NCBI GenBank assembly: GCA_031771865.1 | Contig: JASISA010000027.1 | Coordinates: 1,612,001 to 1,676,000 of the forward strand | Origin: Nothophaeocryptopus gaeumannii | Taxonomy: Eukaryota > Ascomycota > Dothideomycetes > Mycosphaerellales > Mycosphaerellaceae | Length of the DNA stretch: 64,000 bases | Reading direction: 5' to 3' | In this document: piece by piece, positions 21,991 to 34,500 of the stretch | How the letters are laid out: each line of letters starts with the position of its first letter | Numbering within the stretch: the stretch's first letter is position 1 | Notes under the pieces: generated by a model | Database searches by the model: none | What the model was told of the DNA's origin: nothing | Seen by the model: the letters and a program-made list of their open reading frames with translations, nothing else | Position numbers and translations under genes: made by a program

Positions 21991-22655
21991 CGCGAAGAGG
22001 CAGAGAGGCCTCCAGGGCCCCTCTACAAACGTTTCGTTTCTAAAGGATCATCGATCGGTGACAGGAATCTTTGGGCGCGCGATCGCGTAGTATAGGCTAT
22101 ATGCGGCGACTTGAAGATGAATGAAGGATGTGCGAGGTCGTCGAAGAGCGCTATCACGCGTCGTGGGAGTTGGTCGTTGTTCGTGACAACCAGGTTGTTC
22201 GGGGCGCTGGGCCTTATAAAGCGATCAAGCTGCGGCCTCAGGCAGTTTTCTAGGCAACCATTGAAGGACGCACGTGGGTCTGATGTATTATCGAGGAAGG
22301 TGCGAAGGTCGGATTGCGCTCACAGAGCAGCAACAATGTCGTGTGAAGGTAGAATTCAGCAGCGAAGTCAGAAGCTCGGTTTCATGCCCAAGCCATCGTC
22401 TGGGTGACTCGAGGTGCGGGAGCGCTAAACACGCGGTATCCATGCATCCCCGCCAGGGACGTGCATTTCACGAGGATCGATTGGTCGCGGCTTCCTGGAA
22501 CGAGGAGCCGAGAAGCTTACTTGCCGAGACTGTGCGTCGCGCCTGCCCGCGTCTACCAAAGTTCCGACCTGTCTCACAAACGCGTGGGCTCACATTGATG
22601 AAAAGAACAGTCGAGATTGGAGTGACAGCGTCATCAAGAATGGCAGAACGGAGTA
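21991..22655. other. Intergenic: RAD53 promoter and 3' flank of the DEAH helicase gene
   Basis: No gene is supported in these 665 bp. Both flanking genes are on the minus strand. Confidence 0.6.
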
Positions 22656-24727
22656 CTACTTCCTAACTCTGTAATACTCTGGCGCGTACTCCAACAACCA
22701 GGCCTTCTCAATCTTCGTCACGTCCCGAATATACGTCTTCTCCCCAGTCTCCATGACCTCAGTGAAGATGACCCAGTCGGCCTTGCGATTGAACATTAGG
22801 CTCGAAGGATGTGCGTGGAGCACATTGCTCTCATCTGCAGTTCTGAAAGTTCCGTCCGGCATCATACGCGCCGCATGCGCAAAGTATCCGCTCGTGAGAC
22901 ATCGTCGAATGGATTCTTCCTTCGGCGTGCCGCCTACTCTGAGCACGTCGTTGCTGCTCAGCGACTCCGTAACGTCAATCCCGAATCGCTCTAGATATCT
23001 TCTGAGTTGGTTGCGAACGCTGACTGCCCGATTCATGGACTTGAAGTTGAGATAGTGCTGTTGACACCACTTTGAATCCTTCTTGCCCTTGGTCACAAAG
23101 GCCTGATAGACATTCAACAGTGTCAAATGGTCGCCTTCTTCAACAGCAAACTTTCTCCGTGCCGTCTCTTCAGCTTTCTTCGTTTCATGCGTGAACCACA
23201 CATTGCCTTGCAGACTCACCATTGTGGCGATTATCAGCATTTCCGACAGACAGCCAAAGCCCGAGGCAGATAAAAGGCACCTGGCGAGCATCGGCTCTAC
23301 AGCAAGCTCCGCCATTCGGATACCGAGTGGTTTTGTGAGCTTTGCATAGTCGTCAAGCGCAGCCAAGGAGAACAGCAGTTCCAGAGCTCGAATGATGAGC
23401 TCAGCTGGGGGCGGCGTTATGAAATCGAAGCGAGCGATGTTATCAATTCCGAGAGCCTTAAGTTGGAGGACTGTAGGCGCCAAGTTCGACCGTTGAATCT
23501 CAGGAACCGTCACATCTGGCAAAGCATTGAAAACCGATTCCGTGTACAAGCGGTAGCACTTTCCGGGCTTCGTGCGGCCAGCCCGGCCTGCTCTCTGGGT
23601 GGCAGAGGCTTTGGAAACAGGGGTAGCAGTAAGAGTCTCGATGCCGGTGGTAGGATTGTAGGCTCGTAGCTTGACGAAGCCGCAGTCGATCACATATACT
23701 ATGCCATTGATCGTGACGCTGGCTTCAGCAATGTTGGTGGAGCAGATGACTTTCCGTGTGTTGTCCGGCGCTGGCTCAAAGACATACATTTGCGACTCGG
23801 TGCTCAGCCCAGCATACAGCGGCATTGGCAGGATTCGATCTGAATCTTTTGAGAGAGTCGGGAGTCGATCAGCGATCATCTCGATCACCGTATCAATTTC
23901 TTCCCTCCCAGTCAAGAAGAGGAGAATATCGCCATCCGCCTCCGAAGAATGAATGTCGAAGATGGCTTTGACGGCACGCTCAAGATACTCCTCGCATGGC
24001 TCGATTAAGTAATGAATGTCGACTGGTTGAGCCCGCCCCTCGACGCTCACAATGGTTGCGAGCTCTCCGACGTCGTTGTCATTGGCGTTGTCTTCTGACC
24101 CGGTGCTCTCCGCGAAGAAGTTTACGAAGTCTTCGGCCTGAAGAGTGGCAGAACTGATTATGATCCTCAATTCCGGCCTGCGTTTTCGAATCTTCTTCAA
24201 GACTCCCAGCAAGACGTCAGAGCTGAGACTCCGTTCGTGGGCCTCGTCTACCATGATGACACTGTATCTTGAGAATAGCGGATCGACAAGAGCTTCTCGT
24301 AATAGCAAGCCATCGGTCAAGAATTTGATGCGAGTCGAAGCAGACGTGACATCCTCAAAGCGGATGGCATAGCCAACTTCTTGCCCAAGCTGGCATCTCA
24401 TCTCTTCTGCGACTCTCCTGGCAACGGTCGTTGCTGCCACTCGGCGTGGCTACATGGTCCCTGTAAGAAGCTGTCAACCACCATCAGTGACTCAGTTGCA
24501 GGGGTCATACATGCTTGAGTTACGGCAATGAGTTTGCCATCACTACTCCATCCTGCTTGTTCGAGGTATTGAGGCAGCTGTGTCGTCTTCCCACTGCCCG
24601 TCTGTCCGATCAACACCGTGACAGGATGCTTCTCGATGGCGTAGAGCAAGGCGGCTCTGTGCCGCGCGATAGGCAGAAGTGAACTCGGGGTATGAAGCGC
24701 CGGCATGAAGGAGTCGAAGTCGGCCAT
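22656..24727 (-). CDS. DEAH-box RNA helicase, DHX35 type
   Basis: This is a DEAH/RHA helicase of 668 residues with almost no N-terminal extension, as in DHX35, a helicase associated with the late spliceosome. Exon 1 is 24727-24515 and exon 2 is 24449-22656. Motif I is GQTGSGKTTQ (about 41-50), motif Ia VTQPRRVAAT spans the splice junction, followed by DEAHERSL, SATLQAEDF, LFLTGREEI and QRAGRAGRTKPGKCYRLYTE. The C-terminal HA2 and OB-fold region ends in WLLEYAPEYYRVRK. The intron has a GC donor (CAA|GCATGT) and a TAG acceptor; no GT donor gives the right phase for motif Ia. Length and motif order favour DHX35 over Prp22 or Prp43, but the exact orthologue is an inference. Confidence 0.92.
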
Positions 24728-25167
24728 TGCAAGAGTTCGGTCGCTATTGTGTTGTCTGTGGCCAGTGTTGGCCCTCACTCAAGGACAGTCCGCGTTTGTT
24801 ACGCTGTTCACCTGGAGCGCACGTGAAACAAAGCGTTTCCCGTGATTGTAATGACCTGAAAATCTTTCATTTCATGTCTAGTTGATACATCCATCTCCAC
24901 GTTGGAAAACAAGTTTGTCCTATGTTGCAGAACCCATGAACAGCCAAGACCGCGTCTAACTCAACATGGTTAGCCAATTACGTCGCTACGGCAGTCTCGT
25001 AGGCGGCAGACAACTTGAAGACACAGCTCCAGCTATCCAGTTTCCTTCAATCGCCAACGACTCCCTGAACGACCGCGCAATTACCCTTTCACCGCTATTC
25101 CACCCGCTTCGATCGAGAGCAAGTGCATTGAATTCAGCATCTGATTCCTCGAGCACACCACACGAGC
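24728..25167. promoter_or_regulatory. Divergent promoter of the DEAH helicase gene and CUE5
   Basis: These 440 bp lie between divergent start codons. No other gene and no clear motif were seen. Confidence 0.6.
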
Positions 25168-26571
25168 ATGGCAAACAGCCCAGTGTCACCTATCAAGCCA
25201 GAAGAGCGAGAGTCGGCCACGACAAGAGAAGAGATGAGCTTCGACGACGAGCAGGAGAGCGGCACCATATCGCCGCAAGGGCACGAGACTCCCGCGAAGC
25301 CACCGGCTAACGCACCCTCCCCGCGACCACGAGTCTCTTTCCAAGAAGGCCATGAGGAGATTCCGCCTGCGAAGCCACCAAGGCCACTCAGCCCAATACA
25401 GCAGGCCGAGAACACTCTGATTGAAGCCTTTCCTACAATTGACACGAAGGTAGTCAAGGCAGTGTTGACAGCAAGCAATGGAAAAGTCGAGCCAGCTTTC
25501 AATGCACTGCTGGGAATGAGCGATCCCGATTTCAAGCCTGAGGAGTCTGCTCCCCCACAGCCGACTCGACCAGCTCAGCGTCAGCCAATGAATCAAATGG
25601 AGGCAGATGAAATGTATGCAAGGCAGTTGGCTGAGCAATACAACAGCGGTGGCCAGCGATCGCAGAATCGCTACAACCAACGCGAGCCTGGTCGCCGAGG
25701 ACCGAACCAACAGCGTCCGTACGACGAGGACGGTGAGGACAAAGAGCGGAACTTCTTCGACGATGAGCTTCCCGAAATTGGACGAAACATTCAACAAGGA
25801 TTTTTTGAGACTCAGAAGAGAGTGAACAGCTGGATCAACAACTTCAAGAAGAAGATTGATGGAGAGGACGAGGAGGACGATCTATACTCGTCTTCACAAG
25901 CTGGCTCTAGACAGAATACAATGCAAGGCAGGCAAAACTTTGGTTCCAGCCAGAGCGAACAGCTGTACGGGATTAGGAAGTCTGCCGAGCAACAGCGAAG
26001 GAGCACTGATGCGCAGCGGTACGACGCTGACCCCAAGGAGTTTGACGCTGGAGAATTTGAGCGACTGGAGCTGAGAGATGATGAAGCGCGTACGTGTTCT
26101 ATCTAACCTCCGACTTGAGTACTGAGCAGTGCTGACATGCTTCTAGCTCCGCCACAGCCACCACGTAGCAGCAGCAGGAAGACTGCCAACCCCGATCTCT
26201 TCAAGACACAGCCTAAGCCGCCACAAAGCGGTCCTGTCGATGAGGTTGATGCGGCTGACCGGAGAATGTCCGCAAAGGATGCCACGGAAGCGGACAAGAG
26301 CAAGAAGTGGCAACCTCTGACCAGTGTCGCACCCAACCCCGAGGACGACAACGATCCTTTCTCGCTGGGTGATGACGACGAAGACAAGGAGAAGACCGAA
26401 GACCTCCGTAAAGATGACACTGAGAGGCTGAAGCGGTCGGCCAGGAACAGCATCGGCGCAAGCACTGAGGCCGATCCAACCAACAAACCATCTGAAAGCG
26501 AGGCGGGAAGCGCGGGCGTACGCAACAAGGAGGCCGAAGAGCTCCTGAGCGGGAAGAAGGAGAAATCGTGA
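25168..26571 (+). CDS. CUE5: CUE-domain ubiquitin-binding autophagy receptor (Cue5 type)
   Basis: Cue5 links ubiquitinated aggregates and proteasomes to Atg8 for selective autophagy. Exons are 25168-26089 and 26147-26571 (57-nt GT-AG intron), giving 448 residues. The CUE domain is at about residues 79-120, with the typical AFP and LL positions (NTLIEAFPTIDTKVV, EPAFNALLGM). The rest is disordered and rich in charged residues, with repeated Pro/Arg patches. In the second exon KKWQPLTSV contains WQPL, which matches the Atg8-interacting W-x-x-L type and is the same tetrapeptide known from yeast Cue5. An acidic stretch (NPEDDNDPFSLGDDDEDKE) follows, as is common next to such motifs. The first exon start lies soon after an in-frame stop-free leader; ATG 25168 was chosen as the first Met before the conserved region. 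Confidence 0.9.
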
Positions 26572-27263
26572 TCTCTTGGTTGAACGATCGATGCATTCAG
26601 GGCTTGCATATTCCTGTTGATATCTACTTGCATTGAGCAGTGCGTGGGTAGCGTCCAGTAGCCAGGAAGTACCGAGCAGCTGTGGCTCAGCTGAAAGGTC
26701 AGAAAACAGGAATGCAAAGGACAGTCGTCATTCCAAAGAATTCTCGGAGCGCACGCCGTACAGACGGGAACCACTGTTTCGTCACACGACAGCTGCAACA
26801 GCGCCCCCGTGAGCTCCATCTGAGACCCACGATACCCTGGCTCGAATACGACTGCACTTCACCTTGTTGCGACTGCACTTCTTTCTTCTAAGCTCATTTT
26901 TGCAATTTTTGGATCTTGTCTTTTGAACGCGTGGATGCGCTCATTGCGCAATCTCGAAAGCGCATCATGAAGCTCAACAAATAACGCGCTCTTATGCAAA
27001 CCGCCTTTCCCTTCAGAAATAGAGCATTTTGGTATAAACATCCGCAGACCGATTCCATTATCTTCATACAACCCTCCATTCACAAACTTCCGGGGTATTT
27101 CAAAAGACACGCAGTAAGGATATTACACGAATTCCACTTTTCCCGCCTATCCGTCTCATGTTTGCGTATTCCCGTCCCGTCTTTCTGTACAGCCCCATCT
27201 CTTACTTTCACAAGCCGTCATTCACTCTGTACAATCTCTCACAGGTATTCCCTACTCCTACAA
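26572..27263. other. Convergent 3' flanks, no gene seen
   Basis: These 692 bp lie between the 3' ends of CUE5 and the GPI-protein gene. The ORFs are short shadows and no repeat stands out. Confidence 0.6.
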
Positions 27264-28080
27264 TTACAAAGCGAGAGCACCGAGAGCAACGGCACCCAAC
27301 AGGCCGACCATAGCGGTCGCACGAGGCGCAGCGCCCTGGGAGGCGGAAGTGCTTTGGGAACCAGCAGAAGCAGAGGATGCTGCTGAGCCAGTCGCGGAGG
27401 AGCTGTGGGATGCGGAGCTGCCGGAGGAGGTTGCGGAGGCGGAGGAACCTGTCAAAAACTAATCAGAACTGTTCGCGCATTTGATCTGTGTAGGGCGAAA
27501 CTTACCAGTCGAGCTTGCAGAAGAACCAGAGGCGGAAGTGGTCATGCTGCCATGGGAATTGGTAGGGTAAGCACTTGGGCTAGCAGTGGGGCTGGCGGTG
27601 GAGAGAGCGAGAGAGGTGGTCGGCGCGCCAGACGAGAGGATTGGAGTGCTGGAAGCGACGGTGTTGTTGCTCTCGAGGACGAAGTAGGGAGTGTAGTTGG
27701 TTGCGCTCGAATCGCCGTCACTGACGATTTCGATGGTGTAGTCAGAGCCACGAGTGGTATCTGGGTCTGGAGTCCAGGAGTATGAACCGGAGTTGGGGAT
27801 CTTGGCTGTGATGGACGATGAGTATCGAGGTAAAACGGTGCGCGATTTTTCGGATTGACTTACAGGCAATGGTAGTGCCCTCGGCGAGATTGTTGCTACT
27901 ACCGCTACGGAGGATCAAAGAGACGGTTCCTTTAGTGGTGGGGGTCCATTCGAGGTTGAGTGGCTCTCCTGCGGTGGCCTGCAGACCGCCATTGATCTTG
28001 AATGCGTTGGGGCCGCTGTTCTGCGCAATAGCAAGGAGAGGAGCAGCGAGCGCGAGAAGAAGGGAGCGTGAGAACATCAT
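27264..28080 (-). CDS. Kre9/Knh1-type Ser/Thr-rich GPI-anchored cell-wall protein (copy 1)
   Basis: This is a secreted wall protein with an N-terminal Kre9/Knh1-like beta-sandwich, of the group often annotated as extracellular matrix or GPI-anchored Ser/Thr-rich protein. Exons are 28080-27864, 27805-27506 and 27448-27264, giving 233 residues; both introns are GT-AG and preserve phase. Features: signal peptide (MMFSRSLLLALAAPLLAIAQ), the domain core with INGGLQATAGEPLNLEWTP, VSLILRSG, SGSYSWTPD and GSDYTIEIVS, a long Ser/Thr/Ala tail, and a hydrophobic C-terminus (MVGLLGAVALGALAL) typical of a GPI signal. A similar gene lies 1.4 kb away on the opposite strand. Confidence 0.88.
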
Positions 28081-29500
28081 CTTGGTGGAGAGTGTAGTTT
28101 GATTCGGAAGCGAATGTGGGTAGACGTGACGGTGGAAGAAGATCTGGAACGAGGGCCACGCGATGGGGAAATACGAGGACAGCAATAACAGTAGTGATGA
28201 AGAAAGTGGATCGCAGGAGATCTATTCCCGTGTCTCTTTAAGCCCCTGCCAATCCGAGTACGAACGGCAAACGGGTAGCTGGCGTGGCCAATGCTGGCCT
28301 GCTAGTATCAGAAAGGCGTTGCTGTAGGCACCTGTAGCAGCGTCTGCGTTGCCCAGAGTCCTGCGGTTAGCGGCGAGTCTAGTGGTGTACTTGTGCTGCA
28401 GGCGCGCCGTCGTGTACCTCATCATCGCATCGCGACCGAAGTGTACAGTGCAACACACGCTTCGAATCTGGCCATGGCATGGCCGGCGACAGGTGTTTGC
28501 GATTGCGACCGACCATGTCCGGATGTTCGGACACTGTTCCTGGTGATTATCGAACTTACTCCAGCACCAACCCGGCAAGGCGAAGCACCACTTTGCCGCC
28601 GGGCAGTCTTCATCTCATGTAGCGCATCACGCACTTGGATCTATTTTCACAACACCTACTCAACATGCTCGTCGGGCAGCTTCGCGGAGCCTTCCATGGC
28701 CTGGTCTTCCCGGGCCTTCTGGAACAGAGCTGCTCTCTTGCCATGGCCATCGCCAGCGGATTTCTCTGAGAACCACGTCCAGACCCCGTCCCTTCCATGC
28801 GCTTCCACATCTCACGTGTGCGTCGGGAAAGGATCTATACTCTATACACTACACGCTCAAACGGGCCGTCCAAACTCTATGTATTTCCTGCATTTCCCCT
28901 GGCTGTAGCGCGCGGACACAACCGTTTCACTGGGCTAGACCTATCCGGAAGAGTGTAAGAATGGAGAATGGCATGACACACAGAAATACGAGCAACCTTG
29001 AGCCGCGGCGGGTTCGTGCTTGCGCGTCTCAAGAACACCTGACCTGGCGCAAAGCCGGAAGAAGCTCGAGGAAGCTCTGGACTGTACCGGTGTAGCATTG
29101 CTTTCGGGGCTGGATGAAGCCATATAGGCGAAGCAGAGTCGGAGAGGATGACCGAAGAAAGTCATTCGACCATGCGGCTCAAGCACCTCTTCCCTGCATC
29201 TGCACGGCCCCGGTGTTTAATTGGATAGCGCAACCCACTCGTTTGATTAACGCTTGATAAACCGTGGACCGGGTTTGCGGAGGGCATACGCTAGTCATTG
29301 CGCATGCTTGGCCGTTCAAAACGAAGACACGCCCTGGCGAGGCGCGAACGTCTTCCTCTCAGCACACATACACTGCACATTCGTTCTTCCGTCGTCAGAC
29401 AAGTCATTCGCTCCATACTCCAGCACTACCTACACGTGTGAAAAGCTATCGCGACCCCTAATACCTCGACATCTACGCATATCAATCACATACCGACACC
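28081..29500. promoter_or_regulatory. Shared divergent intergenic region of two Kre9/Knh1-type genes
   Basis: These 1420 bp lie between two divergent paralogue-like genes. ORFs here overlap on both strands without family resemblance. The region should contain both promoters. Confidence 0.55.
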
Positions 29501-30239
29501 ATGTTCACTCAGACGATGATCGTTGGCGCGCTCGCCGCTGTCGCTACCGCACAATCTTCCGTGCTCTCTTTCACCAAAGTACTAAACCCAATCACCTGTG
29601 GACACGCCTCTGCTTTGACATTCGCGACCAACGACACGTCCAGCGCTGTGACAATCCTTCTCCGCAAAGGCGTAAGTGGCCCACCAGACGGCAATTGTTC
29701 GAGAATGTAAGCTGACTTTGCCAAAGAGCGCGAACGACCTCAAAACCGTGTCTACCCTCACCAGCGATGCCACCGACGGCCAATACATCTGGACCCCCAC
29801 CGACCTTGAGAACGGCTCCGACTACGCTCTCGAGATAGAACAAGGCGACCAACTCAACTACTATGGACCCTTCCAGATTCAAGGCTGCTCAGGCCGATCA
29901 AGCTTTCCTGGCAGCGCAACCGCATCAGCTGCCACTGCCTCCTCCACAGCTTCTTACGGCTACGGCTCCCTCACTCTCACCGCTACCGCTTCCAACAACG
30001 GCACTGCCTCGCGCACTTTCACCTCTACCGTCTCTGCGGGCACTGTCTCTGCTGGTACTGGTATCCCCATGTTCCGTAACGCGACTATGAGCTCTGCTAC
30101 TCTCACCCCTACTAGCTCCGTATCCGCGACCGCTACTGGTGCTACTGCACCAGCCTCCACCGGTGGTGCCTCCATCACCACCGGCAGCAGCGCGATCGCA
30201 TTTGTGCTCGGTGCTGTTGCTGCTGTACTCATGGGTTAA
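29501..30239 (+). CDS. Kre9/Knh1-type Ser/Thr-rich GPI-anchored cell-wall protein (copy 2)
   Basis: Exons are 29501-29671 and 29727-30239 (55-nt GT-AG intron), giving 227 residues. The layout mirrors the gene at 27264-28080. A signal peptide (MFTQTMIVGALAAVATAQ) precedes the Kre9/Knh1-like domain, with FTKVLNPITCGHASALTFAT, AVTILLRKG, QYIWTPTDLENGSDYALEIE and GPFQIQG. A Ser/Thr/Ala-rich stalk follows, and the C-terminus is hydrophobic and GPI-like (AIAFVLGAVAAVLMG). The intron falls just after the LRKG strand; in copy 1 the equivalent strand is LRSG but the intron is placed further on, so the genes are old relatives rather than a fresh duplication. A role in wall beta-glucan organisation is inferred from the family. 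Confidence 0.87.
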
Positions 30240-31201
30240 GCAAGGGTCGTTGTGTGTTTTCGGGGGTTTCTTTAAAAAAAAGGGGGGGCGAAGGAACAAA
30301 GAATGTATCAGCATTCTGGCGTTTTGATGTGCATAATGGCTGGCTGGCGGGCATCTACTGCAACGTGTTCGACGCATCACGCGACCATGGAGTTTTACGA
30401 TGATATCTACCTGATTTTTGGAAAAGAAACCCTTGTCTTAATTAATCTGAATCGCTATATGATGAAGCCAAAAGTCCTCTTCACAATCGACCCATGTCCT
30501 GTTCTTCTCTTACTTCGGTGCCCGAAAGGTGGCCGCACAATGCCCATTCCCTCCGAGCCTTGCATATATATATATATATGTATATACATGAGACAATATT
30601 CATTCCGTTTCTCGTAAGCCAATATCACGCATTGGCAATGTGCTCGGCCTGTCTCAATCCTTTTCACCTCTATTGCGTCCGCCAACACGAGAGTAGAAGG
30701 ACGTGAGGTCGACAGGAAGTGAAGTCGACATTAACTTCTCTCACACAACGTTCGTACCCATGCATCTGACATGCGGCGCAACAGATCTCGCAGCTACCGA
30801 AACATTACCAACCAGTAGTGGCCATCGGTTCTCGCAAGGCAAGGCAAGGGCATTGAGATGCTGGAGGGCGAAGAATCGTGAGTCGGAGAAAGACGAAATG
30901 CAATACCGGTACGGCTCGACAAGACCGCACGTGGTAGGAAGCCTCGTGAACATGCAGCTCAGCTTGAATGTTTTGGGTCAGGACGATAAAACAGACCTCT
31001 GGTCTTGGTTTCCATTTCCTTTCTGATTGACTTTCCCATGCCCATATCCATTTCTGTGCCTTCCTTTCTCTTGAATCGCCGTCGCCGATTAAGCAGACAG
31101 CCAACAACAACAATCAACAAGTAATGCCCTTACTGCCCTGTCTTGGATCGAGGCTTTTGGGTCTCCGTCCATCCTCTGCGCCGTTTCGCTCCCTTTTGAC
31201 T
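30240..31201. other. Intergenic with TA microsatellite, no gene supported
   Basis: This 962-bp stretch holds an A/G homopolymer pair near 30272-30288 and a TA run at about 30563-30590. It should contain the 3' end of the GPI-protein gene and of the small ORF to the right. Confidence 0.6.
30563..30590. repeat. TA-dinucleotide microsatellite
   Basis: Alternating TA broken by one G, about 28 bp, in intergenic sequence. Confidence 0.85.
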
Positions 31202-31447
31202 TTATATTCTCGCTGCTTTCTGCTTGCCTCTCGCTCTCAGATCCGCTTGCCATGCCTTCAGCTCCATGGCGCAACCAGCAGTCGCAATACCTATCGACAA
31301 AAGAAACGCCCCTGCACCCAAAGGGTGACGTGTGCTACCACTGCTACTACTACTACTACTCGGAATAATCGAGCGTTTGCTCAGTGCAACGCTCGCTGTC
31401 GCTCCAAACGCCGCCCCGCCATGCTGAATGCAAGAAAAAATCAACAT
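31202..31447 (-). CDS. Possible small two-span membrane protein, unknown
   Basis: This 81-residue ORF from ATG 31447 has two hydrophobic segments, MLIFSCIQHGGAAFGATASV and GAGAFLLSIGIATAGCAM, split by a Ser run (SSSSSSS). It ends in a charged tail (ELKAWQADLRARGK). The frame is open upstream to about 31498 (NPDALG before the Met), so a spliced 5' exon is possible. It lies less than 100 bp downstream of the LRG1 stop on the same strand, so it could also be part of that 3' UTR. I do not recognise a family; composition is the only support. Confidence 0.33.
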   Translation of the reverse strand: MLIFSCIQHGGAAFGATASVALSKRSIIPSSSSSSSGSTRHPLGAGAFLLSIGIATAGCAMELKAWQADLRARGKQKAARI

Positions 31448-31535
31448 ACCTAGTGCGTCTGGATTGTGAAGAAGAGACTGCGCCGTGCTGCTACCCAAAG
31501 TTTTCCCGTTATCGACAAAGCTGGTTGATATTGAT

Positions 31536-34500
31536 TCATATCACCATCGCTTTCTGCTTGTCGTAGACTCCTGGTCGCATGCTGCCTCTGTTAGGGCTGC
31601 CGTGCGACTCCGTACTGGCGTTTGGATTAGCATAGGGAAGGTTCGGAGGATCCCGATCGCTTCCCACATGTCGTACGGAGCTCTCGTTTTGCCAGGCGCT
31701 TTGTTGATGTGGATCTGTGTCCACTCGGTGTACGATTGGAGCAGTGCTCGGCGGTGATGTGGTACCATTGTGCGCAATGGCATTGGTAGCTAGCCCACTG
31801 TTCACAGTCGGCGCCTTGGCGCGGTCACCGTATCGCTTCAAGATCTCCTTTGTCGTGATCTCGGCGTTGTTGCTGAACAGTGAAGAGTCATTGAGTATCA
31901 TGGCGAGATCCTCGGGTACCTGCGCAAAGTCAGTATCAGTAAAGCTACGGGTGTAGCGCGTCAACTTGGTTTACTCACTTCGCACATGCTCTCGTTGCAC
32001 TCAATCAAGCTGTGCACGGCTTCAATCGCTAAGAAGCTGTCATCGACTGGTACAATTTCCTTTCCCTTGTGCAAAATGTTCGGTGTGATCACGGTGGCGA
32101 GGTTGTGGATATCCATCTTGCTTCCGCTCTCCTCGTCAACGTGGCTGAAGCTTGATACCCAATTCATGAAAGTAAAAAGCACTTCCATAGTATCTCTGTG
32201 AGCTTTTGGCAGTAGACAACATGTCAAGTGAAGCACTCTGCGTCTCTTCTCGCTGTCGTCAATCCGCTGTGATGTTATCCACAAATTGTGCAGCTTGTAG
32301 GTGAGCAGTGGATCCGGTAGTTCTCGGAGGTACTTCTTGAGCAAGGCTGCAACCTGGACTGCATTTTCTTTCGTCAGGTCGACTTCGACTGCTCCTTTAT
32401 TGTCGATCTCCTCTTTTGCATCGTTGAGTCGTTTGATGTTGCCATTCTTCCTGAAGACGCCCTCGACAGACATGTCCATGGTCTTCATAGCGGTTATGCA
32501 CTCCTGGACCACGGAGGGGATCTTCAGCGAGCCAGGTCCCACACCGTCTGTGCTTTCTTCGTAATCTCGCTCGATGACCTGCTCCAGAGGAATGCCGAAG
32601 ATGGCGTTCTTGGCGCCTTTCTGCTTCTTGTCCTTGCCCTGGAAAGCTTTGCCGAACTTACTCCAAAAGGTAGCCTTTCTGGTCTCGATCAGATCAAGCA
32701 GCTCCTCTTGGTTGAAGTGACCTTCCAGTAATTGTTCCATGGAAAGTACAGCCACGTGACGGACGATGAAGTACTCCAAAGCCGTCAGCTCTGAGAAGTA
32801 CTTCTTAGTACCTGGTGGTCGGCTTTCCAGCTTGTCGCCCGAGAAATCTCGTGTGTGGCCGTTGATGAGCTTGGGCTTTGGGTCTTGCGGGATCATAGGC
32901 GATCTTGCGTATCGAGTCGCGTTCGGTCTTTGCTCTCGGGTCTGCTGAGCTTGTACAATTCTAGGAATGTCATCAAGAGTCATTGCATCCTGCTTGCCAA
33001 AAGTGAGCTGCGACATTGTGTCTCCTTGCGCATCTCTGTCTTCAACGATCTGGAAGGGGCCCGTTCTCCTTCGATCAGTACCGTCCGCGGAGCCAGGACG
33101 CATGCCCTCCGGACCATCGATGATTCGTGACGTTCGCGCCTTCTTGGTGACATTGGAAAGGTGCTTATCCATTCTAGTGCTCCGCAAGCGGCGAATGTCT
33201 CCCATGGTGTCCTCATAGCTGGGATCTCCTTGAGCTCGTTGACCTTGTGATCGTCCAGCGTATGAACGAGAGCGGGTATTGGAGCGCAACAGCTGAGGCT
33301 GGTTCTCGTTGGAAGGCGTGTGGCCTTCCCTTGAATCGTATCCGGTCAGGTTGGGGTCGTCGCTGGTGTGCGGCAAGGCTCCACTTGTTCGCAGGGTCGC
33401 GAGTAATCTCGCGTGCGCCACTCTCAGCAGGTGGACATACTGCTGCAATCTCGAAACAGGAACGAAGCCACCTGTCCTCGCATCTGCAGGAGCGTGGACC
33501 TCACATACCACTCTCAGTGACATCTCACTCCAGCGCGCTTCGCCAGGATCGTCGCCGAAGTCCCGGCCACACTTGGCACAGCTCACGCATTGTGTGTGAA
33601 GCACTCGGTTCTCGCGTCGGTAGCATTTGTCCTCGACGGCCTTGTCACAGACTATGCAAGCATCCGCGCTCTTGTCCACGTACATGTCTGCATCAGCCCT
33701 GGAGTCTCGTTGGCTTTCAGCATCTAAGCGCTCGTCCAGTTTGCTGATGTCTTCGAGGAAGCTCTCCAGTCCTTCTGCGCTCGACGTCTCGCGTTCCAGT
33801 TTTAGGGCACCTGACAGGCATATCCGGATCATAAGTTTGAGGTAGTGCGCAAGCCCAGTGACCAAGGACAATAGCTCCTGCGTGACACCTAGCCGCCGCA
33901 CGCCGTTGTCCTGATTCTCGGCAAGGAGCTGGAAGAAGGCCACGACCTTCTTGCACAGCAGTTTGGCTTCTCTGCTGTAGCTCAACCCAGGGTGCACAAT
34001 CGCATCGAAAGTCCGGACTCCCTTTTCTGCGCCTTTCGCAGGACGTACTTGCAGCCTGTGGTCCAGGTCATCCGCTGCGGAGAAGAGAAGATCAACGTGC
34101 GTGATGAACTTCTTCGCCGCCACCACACCATCCATGTATGCGCCGTTACTAACATGCAACAACATGTCGGATATTCGAGTGGCGGATCTCTCCTCGAAAG
34201 TAGAGAGTGTGTGCCATATCCAGTGGACCTTGTATTCTACCGCCTCTTCTTCTGTCCGTACTGTGCGCCGCTGATCCTCGCTGGCTTCTCCCTGTTCTCT
34301 GGGCTGTTCAATACTTCGTCTTCCTTCGAGTGCTTGTTCTTCATCTCCACCTTTCAGTGATCCCGCATGTAGCCTCACGTTCCAGTACTTGTGGATCATG
34401 TAACATTCGGGATGCCAGTGCTGGTTCACGCCATTTCGGAAGATCTCAACAAACTGCTTGAGGATCGCCGTTTGACATCCGTTGCATTTCTGGGCGAACT

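Noticed and set aside
31400..31450. Apparent GTATGT...TTCAG intron of 26 nt in the small membrane ORF
   Set aside because: Too short for a fungal intron; the hydrophobic reading through it is more likely if the ORF is real.
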